From Platanthera guangdongensis (lineage: Eukaryota > Streptophyta > Magnoliopsida > Asparagales > Orchidaceae), in assembly GCA_039583875.1 (NCBI GenBank), contig CM077163.1:234042646-234106645 (forward strand): DNA of 64,000 bases. Direction: 5' to 3'. The position numbers and the translations under genes were made by a program. The notes under the pieces were generated by a model that saw only the letters and a list, made by a program, of their open reading frames with translations, had not been told where the DNA came from and did not search any database. Shown in pieces: positions 63,366 to 64,000 of the stretch. Position 1 is the first letter of the stretch, and every line of letters begins with the position of its first letter.

Positions 63366-64000
63366 TGTAACATCTCATGTTACTTCTGGACCCCTCAACT
63401 TAGATTGGGTTAGGCCTGAGTGAGATTTAAGGAAGACCAACTATGTTTGACCCTAGGTAGTGGGTGGTAACCATGTGGGGCCCACTATAAGACCATAGTC
63501 AAACTAGGTCAAACTAGCCTAAGTGGGGACCCTAGCCACTCCATGACCCCACCACATTGCCCTAACCCTAAAGACAATCTAAGTGGACCCTAGGGCATAT
63601 CACTAGGTCAACACTTTGACCTAAATTGACCAAAGTCAACCTTGGGCTTAATTTGGTCAAACCCACACTCATAAGCCCAATTAGCCTAAGTAGGGCACCC
63701 CCTTGACCCAACCCAAGTTGGGTGGTGCCACTAGACCCATTTCCACCAAGTAGGGTCAGCCCACCCACCATGGTTGACCAAGTCAACTCCCCAAGTCAAC
63801 AAGTCAACAAATTGACCTAAAGGAGTGAAATGAAGACCAAGTCATTTTTCCTTGGACCAAGCCCACCAAAATTGGCCCATGGCCAGCCCAAGTGAACAAG
63901 ACCAGTCCTACCCCTCTAAATCAGGAGAGAGAATACATGCAAGGGGGTAAAAGTGGGATTTTAAGGGTAGGAGGAGAGAAAATGGGAAAAGAGGAAATGG
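63366..64000 (+). mobile_element. Start of an LTR, cut by the window end
   Basis: TGTAACATCTCATG at 63366 resembles the Tekay LTR start TGTAACATCC. The following 600 bp are rich in GGTCAA/TTGACC words, like the U3 of the Tekay LTR in this window. No ORF or second end is visible. Confidence 0.5.

Noticed and set aside
1..64000. tRNA or rRNA genes
   Set aside because: No cloverleaf-capable tRNA or conserved rRNA segment was seen; tRNA-like matches are retroelement primer sites and the SINE.

Overview
This window is plant nuclear DNA, most likely from a flowering monocot. The host genes have plant-type introns and plant-specific families, and the beta-amylase exons are very GC-rich in third positions, as is common in commelinid monocots. 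Species assignment is not possible from sequence alone. Only three host loci are visible: the 3' part of a receptor-like cytoplasmic kinase gene (4256-7254, +), a four-exon chloroplast-type beta-amylase gene (13672-10034, -) with a frameshift in exon 3, and a truncated second beta-amylase copy (exon 1 only, 62581-62279, -). Nearly everything else is transposable elements.

Left part (1-15150): an LTR fragment, a copia gag remnant, a truncated Tat-like Ty3 3' end, a SINE with an 18-bp target duplication, the kinase gene with Harbinger-type MITEs in its large intron (one a near-perfect 118-bp palindrome), a 633-bp MITE, two LINE 3' fragments, and the beta-amylase gene.

Centre (15155-50712): a four-level nest in which each target-site duplication can be read. 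A PIF/Harbinger transposon (TSD CTA) carries broken transposase and Myb/SANT genes. It was entered by a copia LTR element (TSD ACATG). The copia 5' LTR was then entered by a Tekay/Del-type chromovirus (TSD GCCTG; 18837-31541) and by a Tat-lineage Ty3 element (TSD CGCGC; 32987-45079). The LTR divergences counted by eye (about 1.3% for copia, 0.5% for Tat, 0.3% for Tekay) agree with that order.

The Tat element has gag-protease, a pol with a second RNase H, an alternating 71/75-bp tandem array, and two antisense spliced genes, each with its own TATA box. The Tekay gag and pol frames join exactly if a 119-nt intron-like segment is removed. The copia element keeps one long GAG-integrase frame but has lost protease and RT, and all three catalytic acidic residues of the integrase are substituted.

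Right part (50716-64000): GC-rich minisatellite and homopolymer tracts, a promoter-like stretch split by a copia element (52915-60687, TSD AGAAG) that has gag but no pol and carries an unrecognised 549-residue ORF, the beta-amylase fragment, a possible MITE, and the start of another LTR rich in TTGAC/GTCAA.
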